DNA of 64,000 nucleotides from CALDSL01 sp039810245 (GTDB lineage: Bacteria; Chloroflexota; Anaerolineae; Anaerolineales; Anaerolineaceae), in contig JBDHWQ010000001.1 of the NCBI GenBank assembly GCA_039810245.1, positions 1-64,000 of the forward strand, read 5' to 3'. Positions 25,648 through 33,873 of the stretch are shown piece by piece. Position numbers and translations under genes: made by a program. Position 1 is the stretch's first letter, and every line of letters begins with the position of its first letter. The notes below the pieces were generated by a model that was not told where the DNA came from, searched no databases, and was given only the letters and a program-made list of their open reading frames with translations.

Positions 25648-25734
25648 GCTCTGGTTCCAGTGGTTTATGGGTTAGACCGATTATAGCGAGCGGAATCGCG
25701 AAAGGAATTAAGCATTTTGTAAGCTGGTCGACCA

Positions 25735-25743
25735 TGCTATACT
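25735..25743 (+). promoter_or_regulatory. Extended -10 promoter of the SDR gene
   Basis: TGC-TATACT about 42 bases before the ATG, without a clear -35. Confidence 0.4.
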
Positions 25744-25784
25744 TGCTGCATTCCATGAAAAGACAATCTACGATTGAGGTGTGC

Positions 25785-26663
25785 ATGAGCCATCCGTCAG
25801 AAATGGCATCACGTGGAAAAATATGCCTGGTCACCGGGGCGACGCGTGGCATCGGGCTGGCTACCGCGGCAGCGCTGGCGCGGCGGGGAGCGCACGTAGT
25901 TCTCACGGGGCGCAGCGCGGAACGGTTGGCCGCCGCCGCGCGACAGATTGGCGCGCAGCCGGGTGCTAAGCAGCCCGACATGCTTCTGGCTGACTTTTCC
26001 TCACTCAGCCAGGTACGCGCTTTGGCTGCTGAATTCCAACAGCGTTACGACCGGCTGGACGTGCTGGTCAATAACGCTGGTGGCACATTCCTCAAATATC
26101 AGGCAGCCGCGGATGGTCTGGAGTGGACCTGGACGGTGAATTACCTCAGCCAGTACCTGCTCACACGCAGCCTGATGGAGCTGCTGAAAGAGGCTGCGCG
26201 GCGAAATGGCGAGGCGCGCGTGGTGGGGGTAAGCTCGAACATATACCGTCTGTCCAAACCGGTCTTTACACCGGGCATGGACGAGCGGAATTTCAATGGG
26301 GTGATGGCCTACGCGCGCTCAAAGCGCGCGATCAATACCTTTAGCTGCGATATGGCGCGGCGCATGGCGGGCAGCGGTGTAAGCTTCAACGCGATAACGC
26401 CCGGTTTTGTGGCTACCGGGGTCGCAAGCAATAACCACGGTTGGGCATCCAGGCTGATGCGGCTGATGAACCGCTTTGCCACACCGGTTGAAAAGGGCAT
26501 TATGCCCATCGTACATCTGTGCGCCGCACCCGAGATGCGGGGTATCAGCGGTCAGTACTTCGTGAAGTTCCAGCAGCGCGCGCCGGATGCGAGCTTTTGT
26601 GACCCATCGGTGACCGAAACGTTATGGCGGATCAGCAGCGCACAGGCAGGGCTGCCTGAATAG
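25785..26663 (+). CDS. Short-chain dehydrogenase (retinol dehydrogenase-like)
   Basis: 292 residues, classical SDR. Cofactor loop TGATRGIGLATA, TGRSAERL at the second strand (Arg suggests NADPH), LVNNAGG, then VGVSSNIY and YARSK as Ser-Tyr-Lys. The long insertion after the catalytic Ser and the final lid resemble the retinol dehydrogenase/WW-oxidoreductase type, which act on lipophilic alcohols. The start at 25785 has GAGGTG before it; an in-frame Met at 25611 would cross the neighbouring promoter. Converges with the next gene. Confidence 0.8.
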   Translation: MSHPSEMASRGKICLVTGATRGIGLATAAALARRGAHVVLTGRSAERLAAAARQIGAQPGAKQPDMLLADFSSLSQVRALAAEFQQRYDRLDVLVNNAGGTFLKYQAAADGLEWTWTVNYLSQYLLTRSLMELLKEAARRNGEARVVGVSSNIYRLSKPVFTPGMDERNFNGVMAYARSKRAINTFSCDMARRMAGSGVSFNAITPGFVATGVASNNHGWASRLMRLMNRFATPVEKGIMPIVHLCAAPEMRGISGQYFVKFQQRAPDASFCDPSVTETLWRISSAQAGLPE

Positions 26664-26669
26664 CGCGGT

Positions 26670-27365
26670 CTACTCCACCGCCCAGCCCTGTTGCGCCATG
26701 CTGGCGGCAGTTTCGGTCAGCAGCCCGCGCAAGCGTTCAAAACTTTCACCCGCGGCGCGAAAAACAGCGGGGTCACCGCTGGCAATACCCTGGGCATAAC
26801 TGCCGCGCAGCGTTTCCACCTCAGCATAAATCGCATCCAGCAGCGCGTCAATCCCAGCGTACTCGGGCGGCGGCGGGCCTACCTGCGCCAGTGACCAGGC
26901 CGAAGCCGCCGACCGGTCCAACGCGCCCTGAGCCTGCGCGCGCCAATCAGGTTGGCCCAACAGGCTGCCATCGTGTGATAGGCGATTGTTGGCATCCATC
27001 CACAATTCCAGGTTGGCGGCCAGCTCGCGCAGTGCAGTCATGGTGTGCGCGCGGTACAGCAGCGGGTCGAGTGGTGGAATGGGCGACGGGATAACGGTGG
27101 GCACGGGCGTGGCGGTGGGTGGCAGCGTGGCTGTAGCCGAAGGCAGCAGGGTCAGCGGGTTGGTCCAGGCCACCTTCCCCGGCCGTGGATCCGCGGGCTG
27201 CACGGTTACTGCATCATCCGGAAGCAGGTCCGAGAGCGCAGGGAAGCCATCCGGCAGGTTTACCAGGCCGATGCTGTCATAGAAATAGCCAAGTCCCATT
27301 ACGCTGACCAGGATGATCAGCGTAATAACTGCGAAACCGATAAATGCGAAGATGTTTTTGAGCAT
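26670..27365 (-). CDS. Membrane-anchored protein with Pro/Thr-rich linker, function unknown
   Basis: 231 residues. An N-terminal membrane segment (FAFIGFAVITLIILVSVMG, about 5-23) is followed by an external linker rich in Pro/Thr (about 75-100) and a helical domain of about 130 residues. The same build (anchor, PT linker, domain) is frequent in Chloroflexota surface proteins. No domain is recognised. ATG 27365 is preceded by GTGGAG at a good distance; the GTG itself as start would lack a ribosome site. TGC-TATACT (27399-27407, minus strand) is a likely promoter. Confidence 0.6.
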   Translation of the reverse strand: MLKNIFAFIGFAVITLIILVSVMGLGYFYDSIGLVNLPDGFPALSDLLPDDAVTVQPADPRPGKVAWTNPLTLLPSATATLPPTATPVPTVIPSPIPPLDPLLYRAHTMTALRELAANLELWMDANNRLSHDGSLLGQPDWRAQAQGALDRSAASAWSLAQVGPPPPEYAGIDALLDAIYAEVETLRGSYAQGIASGDPAVFRAAGESFERLRGLLTETAASMAQQGWAVE

Positions 27366-27478
27366 ATGAAAAAACTCCACGAAAAAGATCGCTCATTGAG
27401 TATAGCATATTTAGAACATATTTACTACATTTAGCATACTGGAACTCTTTTGTGGTTTCAAAGAGCGGTCGCTTGGAG

Positions 27479-27487
27479 TGATACAAT
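27479..27487 (+). promoter_or_regulatory. Extended -10 of a near-leaderless membrane protein gene
   Basis: TGA-TACAAT ends 9 bases before the ATG at 27497. No Shine-Dalgarno sequence is seen, so the mRNA probably has a leader of only two or three bases. Confidence 0.5.
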
Positions 27488-27496
27488 ACAGACGCG

Positions 27497-29236
27497 ATGA
27501 TTTCCATCTTTTCTCTTGTCCTGGTTTTCCTGGCTCTGTTCGGTGGCCTGGGACTGCCGCTGGCGCGAAGGTTGCGCCAGCCCTGGCCGGAAACACTCTT
27601 TGCGGCGTTCTTCCTTGGCTGGTGTGCGGCGTTGGTTGCGCTCCAGATATGGCATCTGCTGCTGCCGGTAGATGCGCTCGCGCTGCTCGTGGCAGCAAGC
27701 GTTTCCGTGGGTTCCTGGTTTTGGAAAGGCCGGCCTTTGCTGGCCTGGCTGAAAGCGCGCCCGCGCGCCCTGCTGATAGTTATGACCGCCCTGGCCGCCG
27801 GTTTACTATTCCTGCTGGTGAACCAGTCTCTCTATGCCCCTGGCGCCTACGATCACGGCCTGTATCACCTGCCCACAGTGCGCTGGCTGCAAAGCTACCC
27901 GATCGTGCCCGGGTTGGGAAATCTGCACCACAGGCTCGCGTTCAACAATTCGTCGCTGCTGGTAGTGGCGCTGATGGACACAGGCGCGCAGCGCGGTCTT
28001 ATCTATTACACTGCCACCACGTTGCTGTTCGCCGCTCTGGGGCTGCGTGGGCTGCTGGGCGCGTACCGCGTGGCGCAGGGTTCGCCCGGGCTGCGCGATG
28101 GTCTGTATACGCTGCTGCTGCCTGTGGTATTGTGGTATGTGACCCGCACGGAGCACACCTACGCCGGGTATACCACGGACAATGCCATTTTTTTCTTCCA
28201 GGCGGTACTGGCAGCCGAGCTACTGCATTTCTTTCAGCAGGCGGATCAACAGGCGCCATGCGCAGAACGCAGCGCGCAGGGCGGGCTGCTTATTCTGGGT
28301 TTGCTTGTCGGATTAGCGGTGAAATTTACCTTCGCAGCGTTCGGCCTGGGCATACTGCTGTCTATGATCTGGGGCTGGGTGCTGGGCGAGCGCTCAACCG
28401 CGTCCAAAAATCGTACCGCGTTATGGCGTTCCATCGCCATTGCGGCCGCCGTGCTTCTGCCCTGGCTGGCGCGCGGTGCGCTGCTCAGCGGCTACCTGCT
28501 ATTTCCCAGCACGCTGCTTGCGCTGCCAGTACGCTGGCGCATCCCACTCGACCTGGCCCGGCCGGTCGCCATTGTGATTCGGGAATGGGCGCGCACGGGG
28601 GGCGTGGTGGCTCCGGGGCAGCCGTTCCCGGAATGGCTGGCGTGGTGGTGGAACCAGAGGAACTTTGAGTTCAAAGAAACCTGGTTTTACAGCCTGGCGC
28701 TGCTGGCGCTGGTGATGGCGCTCCGGCGCGGGCAAAAAATGACCCACGCGGAGCGCGGCTGCTGGGCGCTGCTGGGCGCAGTACTCGCTTCGCTGGCGTT
28801 CTGGTTCTGGATAGCCCCGGCGGTGCGCTTCGCATCGGCGCTGCCCTGGCTGTTGCCGCTGATCCCGGCGCTGATGCTGGTACAGCATGCGCGCCGGGCC
28901 GGCTGGCTGCAATCGCCGAACGCGGCGTATGCCGTGGCGTTGTTTCTGCTGCTGCTGTGGCTGCAACCAAACTTCACCAATAATATTACTCGCGCCTGGC
29001 TGGTGATGCCCCCGCGCGAAAGCGAGCTCGCGACGCAAAAACGTGTTTATGACCCGGCGCGCACTCAGCGCACAACCAGTGGGCTGGACGTGTATATCGC
29101 TGCGGACGATTTCGAAGAACGCTGCTTTGACCAGCCGCTGCCCTGCACTCGCCTGCACGAGTTTGACCCGCGCCTGTCGCTGCTGCACCCGGGGAGCCTG
29201 CGCGGCGGGTTCTGGTTGCAGCCCGCAGGACCGTAG
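27497..29236 (+). CDS. LIC_10190-type polytopic membrane protein
   Basis: 579 residues with about a dozen hydrophobic segments and outer loops. YDHGLYHLPTVRWLQSYPI and GLGNLHHRLAFNNSSL (about 117-155) match the signature region of the LIC_10190 membrane protein family, which resembles GT-C glycosyltransferases in build, with an acidic residue in the first outer loop (here Asp in YDHGLYH). It may move sugars from a polyprenyl donor, but this is not shown. The last 90 residues are soluble. Ends at a strong terminator. Confidence 0.7.
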   Translation: MISIFSLVLVFLALFGGLGLPLARRLRQPWPETLFAAFFLGWCAALVALQIWHLLLPVDALALLVAASVSVGSWFWKGRPLLAWLKARPRALLIVMTALAAGLLFLLVNQSLYAPGAYDHGLYHLPTVRWLQSYPIVPGLGNLHHRLAFNNSSLLVVALMDTGAQRGLIYYTATTLLFAALGLRGLLGAYRVAQGSPGLRDGLYTLLLPVVLWYVTRTEHTYAGYTTDNAIFFFQAVLAAELLHFFQQADQQAPCAERSAQGGLLILGLLVGLAVKFTFAAFGLGILLSMIWGWVLGERSTASKNRTALWRSIAIAAAVLLPWLARGALLSGYLLFPSTLLALPVRWRIPLDLARPVAIVIREWARTGGVVAPGQPFPEWLAWWWNQRNFEFKETWFYSLALLALVMALRRGQKMTHAERGCWALLGAVLASLAFWFWIAPAVRFASALPWLLPLIPALMLVQHARRAGWLQSPNAAYAVALFLLLLWLQPNFTNNITRAWLVMPPRESELATQKRVYDPARTQRTTSGLDVYIAADDFEERCFDQPLPCTRLHEFDPRLSLLHPGSLRGGFWLQPAGP

Positions 29237-29250
29237 CCCGAACAGGTTCA

Positions 29251-29289
29251 AAAATGTCGGCGGATGGGATGTCCATCCGCCGGCATTTT
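29251..29289. terminator. Bidirectional intrinsic terminator
   Basis: A 17-bp stem (one G-U) with a 5-base loop, flanked by AAAA and TTTT. It serves both the membrane protein gene and the convergent glmS. Confidence 0.9.
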
Positions 29290-29291
29290 AT

Positions 29292-31133
29292 TTATTCTAC
29301 AGTCACGCTTTTGGCCAGATTTCTGGGTTGATCGACATCCAGGCCGCGCAGGCTGGCGATGTGATAGGCCAGCAGTTGCAGCGGGATGACGGTAACCACC
29401 GGACTGAGCATCCACGGGCTTTCAGGAACCCACAGCACATAATCGGCCAGGGCAGCGGCGCGCGTGTCGCCTTCTGTTGCCACGGCAATGACCACCCCGC
29501 CGCGGGCTTTGGCCTGCTCCACCTGGCTGATCATCTTCTCATGCCACGGATCCTGCGGCGCGATGGCAATCACCGGCATGTCGTGGTCGACCAGAGCAAT
29601 AGGCCCGTGCTTCATTTCGCCGGCCGGATAACCCTCGGCATGGATATACGAAATTTCCTTGAGCTTCAGCGCGCCTTCGTAAGCGATGGGCATATTGATG
29701 CCGCGCCCCAGGTAGATGGCATCGCGCACGTGCTTGAGCGCGCGCGCCACCGATTCCACTTCCGATTCGCGATCCAGGCAGCGCCCCACCAGGTCTGGCA
29801 CCAGGCGCAGATCGTTGACCAGCCGGCGGCGCTCCGCTTCGGACAGCGTGCCGCGCAGGTCGGCCAGCAGCACAGCCAGCATATACAGGTCAACGATTGG
29901 CGCGGTGAAGGCTTTGGTCGAAGCCACGCCGATTTCCGGGCCGCTTTGCATGGAAATGTAGCCATCCGCAACACGCATGGCCTGCGAGCCAATAGCGTTC
30001 ACAATTGCCCATAGCGTTGCGCCGCGTTTGCGGCCTTCGTCCATCGCCGCCAGGGTGTCAGCAGTTTCACCGGACTGGCTGATGGCCAGCACCACATCCT
30101 TCTTGCCGACGATCGGGTCGGAGTAGCGGAACTCGGAAGCGATATCAAATGCGACCGGTACGCGCGCGATGCGTTCGATCAGGATCTTGCCCACCATGCC
30201 GGCGTAAGCGGCCGTGCCACATGCGGTGATGTGGATCTTCTCGATCGAGCGCGCCAGCTCGGCGGTCAATTTAAGCTCGGGCAGGCGCACCCGCCCGGCG
30301 TCGAAGTCCACGCGGCCGGCCAGGGTATCAGTCAACGAGCGCACCTGCTCGTGGATTTCTTTCTGCATAAAGTGGCGGAATTCGCCTTTTTCAGCCGAAA
30401 CTGCATCCCAGGCCACGTTGTGCACCTGGGCTTTCACCATTGCACCACCCAGGGTGGTCACAGAAACGGTACCGGCAGTCACCACTGCCATCTGCCCCGA
30501 TTCGAGGAAGATCATACGCCGGGTGTGCTCGAGGATGGCGGGGATATCCGAAGCCACGTAGTTCTCGCCCTCGCCCAGGCCAATGACCACGCCACCGGCG
30601 TTGCCAATGCGCGCCGCGACGATCTTATCTGGCTCGGAAATACTCATTACCACCACGCCATGCGCGCCCTTGAGCAGTTGCAATGCGCGGCGCACCGCTT
30701 CCACAAGGTCATGCGTGATGGACAGATAACGTTCCACCAGGTGAACGATTGTCTCTGTGTCGGTGTCGGATTCAAAGATAGCGCCTTCGGCGGCCAGCTC
30801 TTCGCGCAGCTCGAGAAAGTTCTCAACGATGCCGTTATGGACCACCACCACGTCACCATTTTTGCTCATGTGCGGGTGCGCGTTTCGCGCGCTGGGCTCG
30901 CCATGCGTAGCCCAACGCGTGTGTCCAATGCCGATCTTACCCCGCAGCGGCATCTGCGCCACCAAGCTGGTAAGGTTCGCCAGCTTACCGGCATCGCGCC
31001 GCAGCTCGATGTGCCCATCTTCGATCACCGCCAGCCCGGCGGAGTCATAGCCGCGGTATTCCAGACGGCGCAGCCCATTCAGGATAATCGGTGTTGCATC
31101 CTGCTCACCGATATAACCAACTATGCCACACAT
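29292..31133 (-). CDS. glmS: Glutamine-fructose-6-phosphate aminotransferase
   Basis: Makes glucosamine 6-phosphate, the first step to UDP-GlcNAc for peptidoglycan and glycans. 613 residues. After Met comes the Ntn nucleophile Cys of CGIVGYIG; the glutaminase domain has HTRWATHG and HNGIVEN. Two SIS domains follow with ACGTAAYAG, ISQSGETADTL and EMKHGPIAL; the end DQPRNLAKSVTVE is the conserved C terminus. The start at 31133 is fixed by the CGIVGY motif and AAGGGAG six bases upstream; a longer frame upstream is the structured leader. Probably regulated by the leader RNA annotated separately. Confidence 0.96.
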   Translation of the reverse strand: MCGIVGYIGEQDATPIILNGLRRLEYRGYDSAGLAVIEDGHIELRRDAGKLANLTSLVAQMPLRGKIGIGHTRWATHGEPSARNAHPHMSKNGDVVVVHNGIVENFLELREELAAEGAIFESDTDTETIVHLVERYLSITHDLVEAVRRALQLLKGAHGVVVMSISEPDKIVAARIGNAGGVVIGLGEGENYVASDIPAILEHTRRMIFLESGQMAVVTAGTVSVTTLGGAMVKAQVHNVAWDAVSAEKGEFRHFMQKEIHEQVRSLTDTLAGRVDFDAGRVRLPELKLTAELARSIEKIHITACGTAAYAGMVGKILIERIARVPVAFDIASEFRYSDPIVGKKDVVLAISQSGETADTLAAMDEGRKRGATLWAIVNAIGSQAMRVADGYISMQSGPEIGVASTKAFTAPIVDLYMLAVLLADLRGTLSEAERRRLVNDLRLVPDLVGRCLDRESEVESVARALKHVRDAIYLGRGINMPIAYEGALKLKEISYIHAEGYPAGEMKHGPIALVDHDMPVIAIAPQDPWHEKMISQVEQAKARGGVVIAVATEGDTRAAALADYVLWVPESPWMLSPVVTVIPLQLLAYHIASLRGLDVDQPRNLAKSVTVE

Positions 31134-31184
31134 ATATTTCTCCCTTTCCCACGCGCGTAACACGTCACAGCGGACGGTGCGCAT

Positions 31185-31404
31185 CCGTAGGCGAATGACT
31201 GCCGGCGCAGGCGCCGGCATGACGGTATTCAAGCCGATGAACTGGGAAAGGGACAGGAGCGTGGCTCCCGGAAGGCTTCCGCTGATCTCTCGATTTTTCC
31301 GGCGCGCAGCCGGCCAGGCTGCGCTTCCCCGGTTAACTCCACCCTGCGGTGGAGAACCTTCATCCTCGTCACCGGACCCCAAGCACGCGGCCCGGCCATG
31401 CGCT
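31185..31404 (-). ncRNA. Candidate glmS ribozyme/riboswitch in the glmS leader
   Basis: Read on the minus strand, the leader has the core order of a glmS ribozyme. AGCGC (31404-31400) would be cut between A31404 and G31403. An 8-bp P1-like helix (31396-31389 with 31378-31371) follows, then GACGAGG (31370-31364) and GAAGG (31361-31357) pairing with CCUUC (31275-31271). The second core block is AUCGAGAGAUCAGCGG (31294-31279), close to the AUCGAGACAUCGGCGG of known examples. A P3-like hairpin is at 31268-31256, and a P4-like one at 31225-31185 has a 7-bp GC inner stem. Two extra hairpins (31354-31337 and 31332-31299) are inserted between the core blocks. The usual GCGCC is GCGCA here and the partner strand also changes, so pairing is three base pairs plus a mismatch. 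Known ribozymes sense glucosamine 6-phosphate. Confidence 0.75.
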
Positions 31405-31462
31405 GTTCTTCCCCATCACAATACGTTTTTTTTTACGCGGCGCTCCTTTCTTTGTTGACGGC

Positions 31463-31468
31463 ATTATA
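31463..31468 (-). promoter_or_regulatory. -10 element of glmS
   Basis: TATAAT on the minus strand, about 60 bases upstream of the predicted ribozyme cleavage site. No convincing -35. It implies a leader of about 320 bases, as expected if the ribozyme is transcribed in full. Confidence 0.45.
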
Positions 31469-31533
31469 CCCGAAATTGAACTACGGCGCTGGCAATACCG
31501 CACCAGGTCTTCCCCACTCGCGGGCTTTGGCGA

Positions 31534-31539
31534 TACAAT
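31534..31539 (+). promoter_or_regulatory. -10 element of the phosphofructokinase gene
   Basis: TACAAT about 80 bases upstream of the pfk start; the -35 is not clear. With the glmS -10 at 31463-31468 it marks a divergent promoter region of about 70 bases. Confidence 0.35.
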
Positions 31540-31620
31540 TAAGCATATCCTGGCTTACAAACCAACGAAACCTGCAAAATACACACGCCGGGGTGTGCCC
31601 CGCGTCCAAGGAGTGGGATC

Positions 31621-33837
31621 ATGACGGAGATGGAACAAGGCAAGTCGATCGGCGTGTTGACCAGCGGCGGTGATGCCCCGGGGATGAATGCCGCTCTTCG
31701 CGCGGTGGTGCGCACAGCCCTGCGCCTCGGCGCAAAAGTGTACGCAATATATGAGGGCTATCAGGGGATGGTGGAAGGCGGAGACCGCATCCGCCCGCTG
31801 GATTGGAACCACGTGGGTGGCATTATGCAGCGCGGCGGAACCATGATCGGGACGGCACGCTCGACAGAATTCCGCACGCGCGAAGGCAGGCTGAAAGCCG
31901 CGAAAAATCTTATCGAACATGGAATTGACCGCCTGGTGGTCATCGGTGGTGACGGCTCGCTGACCGGCGCGAACCTGTTTCGCCAGGAGTGGGGAGAACT
32001 GGTGCGCGATCTGGCCGAGAGCGGCCAGATCAGCGCTGATGCGGCCGCGCAGCACCCCAACCTGGCAATCGTCGGGCTTGTTGGCTCAATTGATAATGAT
32101 TTTACCGGCACCGACATGACTATCGGTGCCGATACCGCGCTGCATCGCATTACCGATGCGCTGGACCAGATCGGAAGCACGGCCGACAGCCACCAGCGCA
32201 CCTTTGTGGTGGAAGTGATGGGGCGTAATTGTGGCTACCTGGCGCTGATGAGCTGCCTTTCGGGCACGGCGCACTGGGTATTCCTGCCTGAAAACCCGCC
32301 CGAAACCGACGACTGGGAAGGCCTGATGTGCGACGTAATTGCCGCCGGGCGCGCCGCCGGGCGGCGGCACAGCATGGTCATCATCGCTGAAGGCTCGCGC
32401 GACTGGCACGGCAATCCCATTACCAGCGACCGCGTTCGTGAAGTGCTCCAGGAACGCCTGGGCGAGGACGCGCGGGTTACCATCCTGGGACACATCCAGC
32501 GCGGCGGCGCGCCAAGCGCATTTGACCGCTGGATGAGCACGATGGTCGGCCGCGCCGCGGTGCAGGAGCTGTTATCCACCAGCCCGGATAGCGAGCCGCA
32601 GGTGATTGGCATGCGGTATAACCGCGTGACACGCGTGCCATTGATGGAATGCGTGCAAAAGACCCAGGCAGTTTCCAAAGCGATCAATGAGCGCGACTAT
32701 GATCGCGCGCTGGATCTTCGCGGCGGCAGTTTCCGCGAGCAGTTTCAGATTCTACGCACGCTGGTGCGCGCGCTGCCCCACCCACCGGACCCGAACCGCC
32801 GCCACCTGCGTATCGCCATTCTTACCGATGGCGCCCCTGCACCTGGGATGAATACTGCGGTGCGCGCCGCCGTGCGCATGGCCATTGATCAGGGGCATAC
32901 CATCCTGGCTGTGGAAAACGGCTTCGAAGGCCTAATCAACAACAAAATGCAAGAGTTCGGCTGGATGGATGTGCATGGCTGGGGCTCGATGGGCGGCTCG
33001 CAGTTAGGCGTCAGCCGAAAGGTTCCCGCCGGGCGCGATTGGTATGCAATTGCCCGCACACTGGAAGCCCAGGGCGTGGATGCGCTGATGGTAATTGGCG
33101 GTTTTTCCGCCTATGAAGCTGCCTATAAGTTGTATACCCAGCGCGAGACCTTCCCGGTATTTCTCCTGCCGGTAATCTGCCTGCCTGCGTCCATTGACAA
33201 CAACCTGCCCGGCTCTGAGCTGAGTATTGGCGCGGACACTGCACTCAATAACATCGTCGAGGTGCTGGATAAGATCAAGCAGTCTGCGGTAGCCACGCGG
33301 CGCTGCTTTGTGGTGGAAGTCATGGGCAATTACTGCGGCTACCTTGCGCAGATGAGCGCAATTGCCAGCGGCGCGGAGCGCGCGTATCTGAATGAGCGCG
33401 GTGTCACCCTGAGTGATCTGGAAACCGACCTGGAGCAGATGATTGCGGAGTTCCAGGCCGGGAAACGCATCAGCCTGGTGATCCGCAATGAGCGCGCCAA
33501 CCAGCTTTACACCGCCAGCTTTATGACCGCGCTATTTGAAGAAGAAAGTCACGAGCTGTTTGACGTGCGGAATACCATCCTGGGCCATATGCAGCAGGGT
33601 GGCAATCCCTCACCCTTTGACCGCATCCAGGCCACGCGCTTTGCCACACGCTGTATCCAGTACCTGAGCGAGCAAGCCGAGAGCCGCGAGTGTCGTGGCG
33701 CGTATATCGGCATTCAAGGCGGCACCATTCGCATCCATGATTTGGAAGACATGCCACGCATGGCAGATATGCAGCACGAGCGCCCCAAAGACCAGTGGTG
33801 GCTGGACCTGCAACCGCTGGTGCAGGAATTATCTTAA
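31621..33837 (+). CDS. Double-length ATP-dependent 6-phosphofructokinase, eukaryotic-type tandem fusion
   Basis: 738 residues: two phosphofructokinase modules in one chain. N half (about 8-380): TSGGDAPGMNAALR at 14-27, IGGDGS at 108-113 for ATP, SIDND at 156-160 with catalytic D158, MGRNCGYLAL at 200-209, QRGGAPSAFDR at 293-303. C half (about 395-738): DGAPAPGMN at 403-411, IGGFSAYEA at 492-500 with Phe in place of the ATP-site Asp, SIDNN at 524-528, GNYCGYLAQM, LGHMQQGGNPSPFDR. It ends HERPKDQWWLDLQPL, like the PKEQWW end of animal enzymes. So the N half should be catalytic and the C half regulatory, as in animals and fungi. Most bacterial enzymes are about 320 residues. AAGGAG precedes the ATG. 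Confidence 0.92.
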   Translation: MTEMEQGKSIGVLTSGGDAPGMNAALRAVVRTALRLGAKVYAIYEGYQGMVEGGDRIRPLDWNHVGGIMQRGGTMIGTARSTEFRTREGRLKAAKNLIEHGIDRLVVIGGDGSLTGANLFRQEWGELVRDLAESGQISADAAAQHPNLAIVGLVGSIDNDFTGTDMTIGADTALHRITDALDQIGSTADSHQRTFVVEVMGRNCGYLALMSCLSGTAHWVFLPENPPETDDWEGLMCDVIAAGRAAGRRHSMVIIAEGSRDWHGNPITSDRVREVLQERLGEDARVTILGHIQRGGAPSAFDRWMSTMVGRAAVQELLSTSPDSEPQVIGMRYNRVTRVPLMECVQKTQAVSKAINERDYDRALDLRGGSFREQFQILRTLVRALPHPPDPNRRHLRIAILTDGAPAPGMNTAVRAAVRMAIDQGHTILAVENGFEGLINNKMQEFGWMDVHGWGSMGGSQLGVSRKVPAGRDWYAIARTLEAQGVDALMVIGGFSAYEAAYKLYTQRETFPVFLLPVICLPASIDNNLPGSELSIGADTALNNIVEVLDKIKQSAVATRRCFVVEVMGNYCGYLAQMSAIASGAERAYLNERGVTLSDLETDLEQMIAEFQAGKRISLVIRNERANQLYTASFMTALFEEESHELFDVRNTILGHMQQGGNPSPFDRIQATRFATRCIQYLSEQAESRECRGAYIGIQGGTIRIHDLEDMPRMADMQHERPKDQWWLDLQPLVQELS

Positions 33838-33842
33838 AAAAA

Positions 33843-33869
33843 CAGGCCGGCGAGTTGATCGCCGGCCTG
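33843..33869 (-). terminator. Intrinsic terminator of the LOG gene
   Basis: A perfect 11-bp stem with a 5-base loop. On the minus strand it is followed by a run of seven T, so it ends the LOG transcript just after its stop codon; on the plus strand it lacks a T-run but may stabilise the pfk 3' end. Confidence 0.85.
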
Positions 33870-33873
33870 ACGA

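Noticed and set aside
31337..31354. AGGGTGG-like element in the glmS leader as a T-box antiterminator
   Set aside because: The match is part of a symmetric 7-bp hairpin and lacks other T-box elements; glmS is not a T-box gene. The ribozyme reading explains more of the leader.
31185..31404. RNase P, SRP, 6S or tmRNA in the leader
   Set aside because: None of their conserved blocks is present; location before glmS favours the ribozyme.
31123..31458. Plus-strand open frame of 111 codons over the glmS leader
   Set aside because: It is antisense to the structured leader and has no ribosome site or motif. The minus-strand extension of glmS (to 31382) is also rejected because the CGIVGY start is obligatory.
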